Below, in pieces: positions 9,004 to 17,624 of a DNA stretch of 64,000 bases. Location of the stretch: contig OZ242030.1 of the NCBI GenBank assembly GCA_965205055.1, positions 1,984,001 to 2,048,000 of the forward strand. The letters are read 5' to 3'. The notes under the pieces were generated by a model, which saw only the letters and a list, made by a program, of their open reading frames with translations, ran no database searches and was not told where the DNA came from. Numbering within the stretch: position 1 is the first letter of the stretch; each line of letters starts with the position of its first letter. The position numbers and the translations under genes are program-made. Source of the stretch: CBDBBY01 sp965205055 (lineage in GTDB: Bacteria > Pseudomonadota > Alphaproteobacteria > Rhodobacterales > Rhodobacteraceae).

Positions 9004-9747
9004 TCAGCTGCCTTTCCGCCGGAAAAAGCCCCGCGCGGTCTCACGCTTCAGCCCCGCGATCGCCGAGAGCGGGTCCAGCTCGCTGGGGCAAAGCGCGGTG
9101 CAAGACCCGATCGAATGGCAGTTGTGGCAGCCGCCCGCGCCCGAGACCGCGTCGAGCACGCCCTGCCGGTCGCCATGTTTTGCGTCGTTCACGATGGTCC
9201 AGGCGCGGTTCAACGCCGCCGGACCCAGAAAGTCGGGGTTGCCCGCAACCGTGTCGCAGGCAGCGTAACAGACTGAACAGTTGATGCACTCGATGCCCGC
9301 ATCGGCCGCGACCCGCTCCGCATCGTTCGGGGCGATCTCCGCCACAGGATCGTCTCGGGTGGCGGATGCGGAATGACTGCCCCCTGCCGCGACCCACTTG
9401 TCAAAGAACGGGTCCATGTCGACGACCAGATCCTTGATCACCGGCAGGTTCCTAAGCGGCGCGACCTTGATACTGTTGCCATCCAGAACCTTCCGGACGT
9501 GGGTCCGGCAGGTCCAGCGCGGCACGCCGTTCACCATCATGGCGCAGGAACCGCACATCCCCACGCGGCAGGCAAAACGGTAGGTCAGCGTCGGATCCGC
9601 GTTCTGCTGCACCCAGGACACCACATCCAAAACCGTCTGGCTCTCATGAGCAGGCACGTCGAACGCTTCCGTGAATCGGCGTTCGCCGACGCCTCGTTCC
9701 ACCAACACTCTTAGCGCGCCGTCTGCCAAAGACCGAACTTTCCGCAA
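9004..9747 (-). CDS. Succinate dehydrogenase/fumarate reductase iron-sulfur subunit
   Basis: 247 residues, SdhB/FrdB family and first gene of the operon. The N-terminal ferredoxin domain carries the 2Fe-2S ligands in CRVGMCGSC plus the later cysteine of WTCRTH. The C-terminal domain has CINCSVCYAAC and CHNCHSIGSCTALCP for the further Fe-S clusters. It carries electrons between the flavoprotein and the membrane anchors. The operon order is SdhB, two anchors, SdhA, fumarase alpha, fumarase beta, with intergenic distances of at most 3 bases or 4-base overlaps throughout. Transcription must start in the 200 bases upstream, where no gene is seen. No regulator is linked. Confidence 0.88.
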   Translation of the reverse strand: MRKVRSLADGALRVLVERGVGERRFTEAFDVPAHESQTVLDVVSWVQQNADPTLTYRFACRVGMCGSCAMMVNGVPRWTCRTHVRKVLDGNSIKVAPLRNLPVIKDLVVDMDPFFDKWVAAGGSHSASATRDDPVAEIAPNDAERVAADAGIECINCSVCYAACDTVAGNPDFLGPAALNRAWTIVNDAKHGDRQGVLDAVSGAGGCHNCHSIGSCTALCPSELDPLSAIAGLKRETARGFFRRKGS

Positions 9748-9956
9748 TTATTGACGTTTGTGCAAATGAACCGTCCTGGAGGTTCCAGAGAGTTTTTGTT
9801 CAACACTTGCGCGGCTTTTTCAAGTCCGTTCCGGCGCGGGCGGAAGGCAGCCTCCTTTTCGCTCGGCGTTCTGCAACCGATTGCTCCGGGCGGATGGACG
9901 GACGTGAAGCTCCTGCTGAGGGCGGCAAGAGAGACCGCCGAGGACTACCGGGCCGT

Positions 9957-10889
9957 TCAATCGTCGCAGGAAGACGGCGTTTCCGGTATGTCGAACGGGC
10001 CGGGTGCAGAGCCTTCGGACGCCACCTCCGCCGGCGATCCCGTGTAACGGCTTCCTTCCGGTCCGTATTCGGCGAGGAGTCCGGCGATCATCTCGCTGTC
10101 GGCGCCGGCGAATGCGGGCAGAGCCCCGCCCGGCTTGGGAGCCTTCCACGCTCCGCACTGGGTGATTTCCCGGGCGACGACCGGCCGGCCGCCCTCGTCG
10201 ATCTGGAGCCTACCGTAATGTTCCGGCTGGACATCCGGCAAAACCAGCCGCGCGTCCTGCATCGCGTCGCGCAGGCCGTTGCCGATCTCCTCGAGCGGCA
10301 CATCGACCGTCAATACCAGCCAATCGCTCGGATCATTCCTCCCGACCGTCATGCTCCAGTTGAAGGAGATCCTTTCGATCACCGAAAACGGATTCAAGTC
10401 CGCATCCTTGCCCGGGGCTCCGCAGGCCATCCGCCAGAGCGGCATGACATGCCGGTCCAGCATCCACAGATCCACGAAGTCCCGCTTCTTCATCCGGGAG
10501 GCGGCGGCAAGCGCCTTGTTTACGGCGAGGTCGGCGAGGTGCAGCCGATGGCCGAACTGCGGATCGGGAACCGGCGCATAGAATTCGCGGGCAAGAGCGG
10601 CGGTCCACTGCAGGACCGAGGTTCCGGTCATCGGCTTCACAACAGCGCACTCCCGAAAACCCGAATAGCTGCGGCGCGGATGCACTGCAAACCCGGCCGC
10701 CTCAAGCGCCGCCCGGTCGGCCTGCACCAAGTCATCAAGCTGCTCATCCCCGGCCGTGAAGATGTCCTGATCTTCAGTAAGGCGAAAGCCGTGCTGCTGG
10801 ATCACCGCGCCGCCGGCGAACGGGCTTCCGGAATCCCGGTTGCGGCTGACAACCGCAATGACGCTCTTCTGGAACTCGTCAAGCGGCAT
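9957..10889 (-). CDS. AbiEii-like nucleotidyltransferase, candidate toxin
   Basis: 310 residues. The N-terminal region has the nucleotidyltransferase-fold signature FAGGAVIQQHGFRLTEDQDIF: a GG turn, then D-x-D in DQD (the start of this motif is near residue 21). A conserved basic/aromatic region follows (LHLADLAVNKALAAASRMKKRDFVD), typical of AbiEii/AbiGii and MenT-type proteins, in which the lysine and aspartate near K-A-x-R...RDxxDL complete the active site. Such toxins transfer nucleotides to RNA or protein. The start ATG overlaps the upstream small gene by 11 bases, a spacing usual for antitoxin-toxin pairs. No AbiEi-type antitoxin is present. Function as a toxin is inferred from family and context. 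Confidence 0.65.
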   Translation of the reverse strand: MPLDEFQKSVIAVVSRNRDSGSPFAGGAVIQQHGFRLTEDQDIFTAGDEQLDDLVQADRAALEAAGFAVHPRRSYSGFRECAVVKPMTGTSVLQWTAALAREFYAPVPDPQFGHRLHLADLAVNKALAAASRMKKRDFVDLWMLDRHVMPLWRMACGAPGKDADLNPFSVIERISFNWSMTVGRNDPSDWLVLTVDVPLEEIGNGLRDAMQDARLVLPDVQPEHYGRLQIDEGGRPVVAREITQCGAWKAPKPGGALPAFAGADSEMIAGLLAEYGPEGSRYTGSPAEVASEGSAPGPFDIPETPSSCDD

Positions 10890-11178
10890 CGCCGGTTCTT
10901 GCCTCAATCTCCTTGAGGATCGCCGCGGCCAGATAAGCTGCCTCGAGGTCGCCGTAGCTGCGCAGACCGTCGGCAACCTCGCTCATGGTGCCGTAGGTCG
11001 CATGCGGCGGCACGTACCAGAGAGCCGTGGCGCCGTAGCGGTCCCAAGCAATCTTGCGCAGTTCCATCAGCCGCTCTCCGATATCCTCGTATCTGACCTT
11101 GACTCCCAAGCTCGCCTGCTGGGCCGCCCGGGCCTCGGCGGCGCAGATGAAGCGGTCGTCTATCTCGTTGTCGGCCAT
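10879..11178 (-). CDS. Small partner of the AbiEii-like gene, candidate antitoxin
   Basis: About 99 residues from the ATG before ADNEIDDRF; a GTG 57 bases further upstream is possible. Neither has a strong ribosome-binding site. The protein is soluble and mostly helical by composition (YEDIGERLMELRKIAWDRYG, GDLEAAYLAAAILKEIEART). It has no helix-turn-helix that I can recognise, unlike AbiEi antitoxins. Its 3' end overlaps the nucleotidyltransferase start by 11 bases. I do not recognise the family; a role as antitoxin or accessory subunit is inferred only from position and size. Confidence 0.55.
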   Translation of the reverse strand: MADNEIDDRFICAAEARAAQQASLGVKVRYEDIGERLMELRKIAWDRYGATALWYVPPHATYGTMSEVADGLRSYGDLEAAYLAAAILKEIEARTGDAA

Positions 11179-11399
11179 GATGAGCAATATAGGGCAGGAA
11201 CTGCCCGCATTGAAGCGCGCCTTTGTGCCGCTCACAAGCGGAGGGACTTAAAAATTCGGCAGAAGGCAATTCGTCAGGATCGGCATCCGTCATCCTGCTC
11301 CGCCGCAAGCATCGCCGCTTGGCATTCCGGAACGTCCCTAGACAATCGCGGTAATCTGGCCGAGCGTTCCGAGCGACGATTCGGCTGCTTCGGGTTGGC

Positions 11400-13043
11400 G
11401 TGAAAGAATTCGACTACATCGTCACAGGCGGCGGTTCCGCCGGATGCGTGCTGGCGTCGCGACTCAGCGAAGATCCGGACAATTCTGTTCTCCTGCTTGA
11501 AGCGGGCGGAAGCGACCGCAATTTTCTTTTCCGTTGGCCCGCCGGTTTCGCGAAGATGACCAAGGGCATCGCCAGCTGGGGCTGGTCGACCGTGCCCCAA
11601 AGGCACATGAAGGGCCGTGAAATCTGGTTCACGCAGGCCAAAGTCATCGGCGGCGGATCCACGATCAATGCTCAAGTCTACACCCGCGGAAACCGGATGG
11701 ACTATGACGAATGGTCCGAAGACCACGGGTGCCCGGGCTGGAGCTACCGGGAAGTCCTGCCCTATTTCAAGCGAGCGGAATCAAACGAGCGATTCAACAA
11801 TGAATATCACGGCATACGCGGGCCGCTCGGCGTTTCCATGCCCCGGGCCACGCTGCCGGTTTGCGATGCCTTCCTGCGTGCGGCCCAGGAGTACGGCATT
11901 CCGTACAATCCGGATTTCAACGGCGCTTTGCAGGACGGAGTCGGATTCTACCAGCTTACCCATCGCGACGCGCGGCGGTCTTCGGCCGCCGTCGCATACC
12001 TGAAGCCGGCGGAGTCCCGCCCGAACCTGACCGTCCTGCTGAACGCCCAAGCGACGCGCATTGCTGTCGATCAAGGCCGAGCAACAGGGGTGGAGATCGC
12101 CAGCAAGAACAAAAAAGAACTTTTTCGCGCTTCGAGAGAAGTGATTCTGGCCGCCGGCGCCATAGGTTCGCCCCGGCTGCTGATGCTTTCCGGAATAGGA
12201 CCTCCCGAACATCTCACCAACATTGGCATCGAAGTCGTGCACGAATTGAACGGCGTCGGATCCAATCTGCAGGATCACATCGACATTTGCGCGATCGCCG
12301 AACTGACCGGGCCGCACAGTTACGACGGATGGAACCGCCCGCACAAATCGGCTTGGGCCGGGCTGCAGTATTTGCTTTTCAAATCGGGTCCTGCGGCGGC
12401 TTCGCTTTTTGAAACCGGCGGGTTTTGGTACGCCGACAAAACCGCGAGATCTCCCGACATCCAGCTCCATCTCGGTCAAGGTTCCGGGATCGAGAAAGGC
12501 GTCGCCAAACTGGAGGAAGCCGGAATCACGCTGAACAGCACGTTCGTGCGGCCGCGGTCCAGAGGCACGGTACGGCTTGCGGACAAGGATCCCCTGTCAG
12601 CTCCGCTGATCGATCCGAACTACTGGGCGGACCCTCACGACCTCGAAATATCGCTGAAGGGCTTGGGAATGGCGAGGGAGATTCTCGCGCAATCGGCGTT
12701 GAGCGATTATGTCCGCAAGGAAGTGCTGCCCGGCGGCGATATTCGAACGCCCGATCAATTGTTCGATTATGCCTGCCGCATGGGGAAGACCGACCATCAT
12801 CCGGTGGGAACATGCAAAATGGGTCGCGACGATATGGCCGTTGTCGACCCCGGACTCAGGGTTCGCGGGCTGAGTGGGCTTCGAGTGTGCGACGCATCGA
12901 TCATGCCGCGGATCACGTCGTCGAACACCAATGCGGCGGCTATCATGATCGGGGAGAAGGGTTCCGACCTTGTTCTGGGCCGCCCGCCGCTGGCGCCCGC
13001 CGCAGTTTCGCATGAGCGCAGCAAGCCGAACCGCGCTGCCTGA
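11400..13043 (+). CDS. GMC-family FAD oxidoreductase, choline dehydrogenase-like
   Basis: 547 residues. The FAD-binding Rossmann motif is at the very N-terminus (DYIVTGGGSAGCVLASRL, followed by LLLEAGG). The GMC signatures follow: KVIGGGSTINAQVYTRGN (signature 1), GAIGSPRLLMLSGIGP (signature 2) and the C-terminal catalytic block HHPVGTCKMG with N in SNTNAAA. Such enzymes oxidise alcohols such as choline or polyols, using FAD. The start is GTG at 11400, placing the Rossmann motif at residue 5. No aldehyde dehydrogenase or transporter is adjacent, so the substrate is unknown. A second GMC enzyme lies at 43.6 kb but is not a close copy. Confidence 0.88.
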   Translation: MKEFDYIVTGGGSAGCVLASRLSEDPDNSVLLLEAGGSDRNFLFRWPAGFAKMTKGIASWGWSTVPQRHMKGREIWFTQAKVIGGGSTINAQVYTRGNRMDYDEWSEDHGCPGWSYREVLPYFKRAESNERFNNEYHGIRGPLGVSMPRATLPVCDAFLRAAQEYGIPYNPDFNGALQDGVGFYQLTHRDARRSSAAVAYLKPAESRPNLTVLLNAQATRIAVDQGRATGVEIASKNKKELFRASREVILAAGAIGSPRLLMLSGIGPPEHLTNIGIEVVHELNGVGSNLQDHIDICAIAELTGPHSYDGWNRPHKSAWAGLQYLLFKSGPAAASLFETGGFWYADKTARSPDIQLHLGQGSGIEKGVAKLEEAGITLNSTFVRPRSRGTVRLADKDPLSAPLIDPNYWADPHDLEISLKGLGMAREILAQSALSDYVRKEVLPGGDIRTPDQLFDYACRMGKTDHHPVGTCKMGRDDMAVVDPGLRVRGLSGLRVCDASIMPRITSSNTNAAAIMIGEKGSDLVLGRPPLAPAAVSHERSKPNRAA

Positions 13044-13414
13044 GGCATTGCCGAAGAGAGCATCGAATTGTCCAAGGGGTTCCGTTGACCAAAAGGCTGA
13101 ATGATCGAGCCGGAAACTTGAAGGAAGGCGTGCTGCGCAGTGAAGATTGCGTTTCATCCCGTTCGGAAGAGCTGCTCATGCGGACACCATCGCTTTAGAC
13201 GCTTCCGCAAAGGTTCCCGGAAACCCTCCAGATCGTTTCAGCAGATGCGCTTGTCACCCGCCGGAAATGGGGACGATTTCGCGCTGATCGACGGCTTTGC
13301 CGCGCCGAATGTATTGGATCGCTGGCATTGTCTCGTGCTGTTCGGCGGCCTAATCTTCATGAAAAGGCCGGACGTCCGAGTTCCGACGGCTTGGATCCGT
13401 CCTGCTGATGCTTT

Positions 13415-13470
13415 GGAAGAGCGCAGACGAATCGGACCCCCGAACCGTCGAAAAAATGCTGGACCTGTAG
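13415..13470 (-). repeat. Short fragment of the IS5-type remnant seen at 50.4 and 53.4 kb
   Basis: A stretch containing GCAGACGAATCGGACCCCCG and the following 25 bases is nearly repeated at about 50394-50440 and 53335-53384. There it is part of decayed IS5-type transposase sequence. Here only about 55 bases remain, directly abutting an ISKra4 terminus. Confidence 0.4.
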
Positions 13471-13635
13471 TGCGTCCCAATTTTGTTGGTCAGACGGCGG
13501 CGCGACGGCGCCTCTCATTGAGGAAGTCGGCCCGACGATTGTTTCGGCACGACATTTGACGGCGGGCAAAGGGTTGGCGCACGATTTCAGCCAGCGGCGC
13601 CTTGCCCCTCTCCATCCAAAGAAAATGGGCTGCAC
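13470..13635 (-). mobile_element. Internally deleted ISKra4-family derivative with both ends
   Basis: The left edge GTGCGTCCCAATTTTGTTGG and right edge CCAAAGAAAATGGGCTGCAC are degenerate versions of the 19-bp ends of the intact ISKra4 element at 27.2 kb. Minus-strand codons near the left edge still read KSCANPLPAVKC...PTSSMRGAVAPP, corresponding to the transposase C-terminus (KAGANAVLAVKC...PDFLDWRACRAAA). The rest of the gene is missing. Only about 166 bases remain, so it is a non-autonomous deletion product. No gene is seen in the surrounding 13044-13839. Confidence 0.5.
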
Positions 13636-13839
13636 ACGAAGATCTGTACAAGAGTTTGACAGACGAAACGGAGAGAAATAGAGTTGTGTCGATATAAATT
13701 CAACCGTTTGCGCCGCACGGCCGAGCGGCGCTGCGCTCGGTTCGCCAAGTGACAGCGATGTTCTTGCGATAGGATGCATGACATGGGTGAGCCGACGCTG
13801 TAAGAATTGTCCAACGCGCAAGCGCTGCTAGAGGAAAAG

Positions 13840-14391
13840 ATGAATTCATATCTGGCACAGCAAGAAAGCGCATTTGACAGAATGCTGGCAAACCAATCTC
13901 GACGCGACGCGGACCGGGACGGGATCCTGGCCGAGCAGAAAGGGATCTTGGTCGAGCTGACATGGCGAAGCGCGGCGGACCGGGACGGGATCCTGGCCGA
14001 GCAGAAAGGGATCTTGGTCGAGCTGAGGGCGGACATGGCGAAGCGCGACGCGGACCGGGACGGGATCCTGGCCGAGCAGAAAGGGATCTTGGTCGAGCTG
14101 AGGGCGGACATGGCGAAGCGCGACGCGGAAAGCAAAGCGGAGTCGGAACGGCGCGATGCGGAATACCGGGCGGAGTCGGCGCGGCGCGACGCTGAATACA
14201 AGGCGGATTCGGCGCGACGCGACGCTGAATACAAGGCAGATTCGGCGCGGCTTGCGGCGAACCGGGTTGCGGAAATCGCAAAACGCGATGCGGAAATGAG
14301 TCAGCGCCACAGGACGGAATTGAAATGGATCTTTGGCATTTGGCTCACCAGCACTTTTGCTTTGGGTGCCTTTTTCGGCTGGCCGTTTTGA
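13840..14391 (+). CDS. Tail-anchored coiled-coil protein with internal tandem repeats
   Basis: 183 residues from an ATG preceded by GAGGAAAAG; an in-frame TTG 33 bases upstream is less likely. After a short N-terminus come three near-identical units built on ADRDGILAEQKGILVEL, then four 11-residue units of the type RRDAEYKADSA, all strongly charged and heptad-like, predicting a long coiled coil. The C-terminus has one hydrophobic segment (WIFGIWLTSTFALGAFFGW) right at the end. This suggests a cytoplasmic rod anchored by its tail in the inner membrane. The layout recalls Bdr-like or DUF1640-like proteins, but I cannot assign a family. Function is unknown. Confidence 0.65.
   Translation: MNSYLAQQESAFDRMLANQSRRDADRDGILAEQKGILVELTWRSAADRDGILAEQKGILVELRADMAKRDADRDGILAEQKGILVELRADMAKRDAESKAESERRDAEYRAESARRDAEYKADSARRDAEYKADSARLAANRVAEIAKRDAEMSQRHRTELKWIFGIWLTSTFALGAFFGWPF
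13909..14250 (+). repeat. In-frame tandem repeats inside the coiled-coil gene
   Basis: Three units begin at 13909, 13975 and 14050. The second and third are about 75 bases and almost identical; the first is 66 bases because 7 plus 2 bases are missing, which changes ELRADMAKRDA to ELTWRSAA but restores the frame. A second set of 33-base units runs from about 14126 to 14250. Confidence 0.75.
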
Positions 14392-14527
14392 CAGAATAGG
14401 GTTTTGAAGCGCAACCGCCCATGCAATCTCGTGTTGATCGGCAGACACACGCGGATTGCCTGACCATATGTCATCGCGCGCAATCAATTGATCTTCGAAA
14501 AAGACGGCGCAAACGGATTGCGGCCGC

Positions 14528-17500
14528 GTGCCTCCGACAAGAGTAAGTCGACAACGAAGCAAATTTGCCCAAGTGCGGATACAATCAAATAAATTTCTCT
14601 ATTTTCTGCTCGACAAGTGGCGCGGAAACGTCGCAACCATCTCATTCGATGGCTCTCGAGTTTCAACGTCGCGACCAAGACTGCGGAAGTTCCAGCTCTC
14701 GGACATCCGAGCCTCGCCCAAAATTGTTCGCCGCCAATTCGGCCACGAGCTTTCGATTGAAATCGAAGGAAGCGCCAAACAGCTTCGCATTCGCAGCGGA
14801 GACCGAGGGGCGCTTCAGAAATTTGCATCCGAGGTCGACCAGCTTTGGCGCGAGTTCAACATCGATCAATGGCGCTCGCGGTCGAAAACGGTCGTCCGAG
14901 TTGCAGCGGCCGTCAAGAAGCTCAATTCCCCTGCGCGATATCCCGCAGCCTGTCTGGTCAGGCCGTTTCTCGAATCCGCGCAGGCGCTTGAGGACCAGCT
15001 GTTTCGGAAATTGAACAAAACATGCATCGGCGCGGAAGCTTACGAAGAAATCAAAGCCATCCGCGGCTTCCTTTCAGAGCCGCGAAAGCGTCGGGCCGAA
15101 GCTGTCTCCGAGTTCGAGCGCAAGCAACTGGAAGCTTGGTCTGAATTCTTCGACAGCTTCGACAAGCATCCGCTCACGCCTGAACAGCGTCGCTCCGTGA
15201 TCGCAGACGAAGACGCCACGCTCGTGCTTGCAGGCGCAGGCTCAGGGAAAACGAGCACGATCACCGCGAAAGCTTGCTATCTGGTCAAATCGGGCATTCG
15301 CAAACCCGAAGAAATCTTGCTGCTGGCATATGCCCGCGACGCTGCAAAGGAAATGTCCGAGCGCATTGCCGAGAAATGCGGCGAGTCGTTCGAAGCCCGA
15401 ACGTTCCACGCTCTGTCTTATGACATTGTCGGGCAAGTCGAGGGCAGGAAACCTGCGCTCGCGAAACACGCCACGGACGACAAAGCGCTCCTTTCGCTCA
15501 TTCGAAACCTTTTGCTCGAACTTGCAGAGACAGACTCGAAAGTGGCCAAGGCAATGATCGACTGGTTCTCTTCAGGGCATATCGACGACAAATCTGAATG
15601 GGATTTCAAGCAAAAGCACGATTATTACGCCCACCTTGAGGGATTGGACCTCCGTACGCTTCAAGGAGATGTGGTCAAGAGCTACGAGGAGTTGCTGATC
15701 GCAAACTGGCTTTACGCGAACGGCGTCGAATACGAATACGAACCGGACTACGAGCACGATGCGCGCGATCCGGCGAAACGGGACTATTGCCCGGACTTTC
15801 GCCTGACGGACAGCGGCGTCTACCTTGAGCATTTCGGCGTGAGGAAAAAGCGCGGACCGGGCGGCGAAGAAATCCTTGCGCCCGCGCCTTGGGTAGACCG
15901 GGAAGAATATCTTCAAGGAATGGAATGGAAGCGCCAAGTTCACGAGCAGCACGAAACCGTCCTGATCGAGACGTACAGCTACGAGCGTCAGGAAGGACGG
16001 CTGCTTGAAGCTTTGGCCGAGAAGATCGAGCCTCATGCGACGCTGCAGCCGCGTCCGGCGGAAACGCTTTTCGATCAGGTTGTCGACCTCTACAAAATCG
16101 ACAGCTTCGCCCAGCTGCTGGCGACTTTCCTGCGCAATTTCAAAAGCGGAAGCTTTGCTATTGAAGAATGCAGGAAAAAGGCTGAAAGCTTGAATCTTGG
16201 CCGCCGCGCCAAGGCTTTCCTCGCAGTGTTCGAGCCGCTTTACTCCGCTTACCAAGAGTCTCTCGGCAAGCGCATAGATTTCGAAGACATGGTTTCGCGC
16301 GCCGCGCAATACGCGGAGTCGGGCCGCTATCGCAGCCCTTTCGGCCACATCCTAGTGGACGAGTTCCAAGACATTTCCAGAGGCCGCGCCCGTCTCGTAA
16401 AAGCTCTGCTCGCCCAGAGGGAGGATGCTCGGCTCTTCGCCGTCGGCGACGATTGGCAGTCGATCTACCGGTTCGCCGGATCGGACATTCACCTGATGCG
16501 GAACTTCGGCGAGGAGTTCGGGGGAACTTTCGACGGGGAGGCGGGCGTCCACAGCTCCGTGGACCTCGGACGCACCTTCAGATCCGTCGACAAGATCGCT
16601 TTCGCCGCGCGTCGCTTCGTTTTGAGGAATCCGGCTCAGTTGTCGAAGAAAGTGATTCCCGCCGCGACAACTGAAGAGCCTGCAATCCATGTTGTCTCCG
16701 CGTTCCGACAAAACAGCGATCTCAAGCTCGCCGAGGTATTGGCGCAGCTCGAAGCGAAGGAGGCGGGTAGCGAGCGTCGAACTTCAGTTCTGCTTCTTGG
16801 GCGCTATCGGCGTTCCGGGCCCAAAAATCTGTCCCGGCTGCGAGCCAGCCATCCCAAGCTCGACATCAGCTTCAAGACGATTCATGCTTCCAAGGGATTG
16901 GAAGCAGACCACGTCATCCTTCTTCAAGTCTTTGCCGGTCGAATGGGCTTTCCCTCGGAGATCGCCGACGATCCCTTGCTCATGATGGTTTCGCCCGAAG
17001 CAGAGCAGTTCCGTCACGCCGAGGAGCGCCGCGTCATGTACGTTGCGATGACCCGAGCGCGTGAAAGCCTCACGATCATCTCGTCAACCGAACAAATCTC
17101 CGAATTCGTCGGCGAACTGACGAAGGATCTCGAATACGGCTTGACGGCGGACGACCCGACCTTTGCCAAAGCGCAGGTCTGCGGAGAATGTCAGGGACAA
17201 CTCTTCCCCGTTCCAACCCGCAATAGCGGCATCTTCTACCGATGCGAACACGCCAAGTTCTGCGGAAACTGGTTGCCCCCCTGCGCGAACTGCGGCTCGG
17301 GCTTGCCGGTGCGTACCAAAAATAATGACGGCGCCACCTGCGATTGCGGCCGTACCCATCATGCATGCCCCGCCTGTCCGGATGGTTGGCTCGTCGAGCG
17401 CAAGGGACCGTACGGGAAATTTCTGGCTTGCGTGAAATTTCCGCGTTGCACCGGAAAAGCGAAGATAGAAAGGAAAAAGCATCCGCCTGCTCGGCGGAGG

Positions 17501-17536
17501 GCTGAACAGACGAGAGCAATGGCAAAAAGAAGATGA
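14528..17536 (+). CDS. HelD/UvrD-like SF1 helicase with putative PD-(D/E)XK insert and zinc-ribbon tail
   Basis: 1002 residues from GTG 14528; another GTG at 14573 is equally plausible. It resembles helicase IV: Walker A LVLAGAGSGKTS (near 232), LLAYARDAAKEM, ARTFHALS, Walker B HILVDEFQDIS (near 607), GDDWQSIYRFAG (near 640), FKTIHASKGLEAD and YVAMTRARE (near 838). Between motifs Ib and II lies an extra block with E in SYEELLIANWLY, then YCPDFRL...VYLEHFG (near 420), the spacing expected of a PD-(D/E)XK nuclease core. The C-terminal 110 residues carry four cysteine clusters (CGECQ, CANCG, CDCG, CPACP) like topoisomerase zinc ribbons, ending in GKFLACVKFPRCTG. A helicase-nuclease acting in DNA repair or anti-phage defence is inferred. 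It has no operon partners. Confidence 0.82.
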   Translation: MPPTRVSRQRSKFAQVRIQSNKFLYFLLDKWRGNVATISFDGSRVSTSRPRLRKFQLSDIRASPKIVRRQFGHELSIEIEGSAKQLRIRSGDRGALQKFASEVDQLWREFNIDQWRSRSKTVVRVAAAVKKLNSPARYPAACLVRPFLESAQALEDQLFRKLNKTCIGAEAYEEIKAIRGFLSEPRKRRAEAVSEFERKQLEAWSEFFDSFDKHPLTPEQRRSVIADEDATLVLAGAGSGKTSTITAKACYLVKSGIRKPEEILLLAYARDAAKEMSERIAEKCGESFEARTFHALSYDIVGQVEGRKPALAKHATDDKALLSLIRNLLLELAETDSKVAKAMIDWFSSGHIDDKSEWDFKQKHDYYAHLEGLDLRTLQGDVVKSYEELLIANWLYANGVEYEYEPDYEHDARDPAKRDYCPDFRLTDSGVYLEHFGVRKKRGPGGEEILAPAPWVDREEYLQGMEWKRQVHEQHETVLIETYSYERQEGRLLEALAEKIEPHATLQPRPAETLFDQVVDLYKIDSFAQLLATFLRNFKSGSFAIEECRKKAESLNLGRRAKAFLAVFEPLYSAYQESLGKRIDFEDMVSRAAQYAESGRYRSPFGHILVDEFQDISRGRARLVKALLAQREDARLFAVGDDWQSIYRFAGSDIHLMRNFGEEFGGTFDGEAGVHSSVDLGRTFRSVDKIAFAARRFVLRNPAQLSKKVIPAATTEEPAIHVVSAFRQNSDLKLAEVLAQLEAKEAGSERRTSVLLLGRYRRSGPKNLSRLRASHPKLDISFKTIHASKGLEADHVILLQVFAGRMGFPSEIADDPLLMMVSPEAEQFRHAEERRVMYVAMTRARESLTIISSTEQISEFVGELTKDLEYGLTADDPTFAKAQVCGECQGQLFPVPTRNSGIFYRCEHAKFCGNWLPPCANCGSGLPVRTKNNDGATCDCGRTHHACPACPDGWLVERKGPYGKFLACVKFPRCTGKAKIERKKHPPARRRAEQTRAMAKRR

Positions 17537-17624
17537 ACGCCGACGATTCGGCTTTCGCGGCGCGCGGAGGTCGACTGTTGAAGGAAGATCGCGCGGATTG
17601 TTCCTGCGCAGCGGGCTTCGCGGC

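Noticed and set aside
13807..14391. Tandem repeats as a CRISPR array
   Set aside because: The repeats are in-frame coding units without unique spacers; no cas genes are present anywhere in the window.
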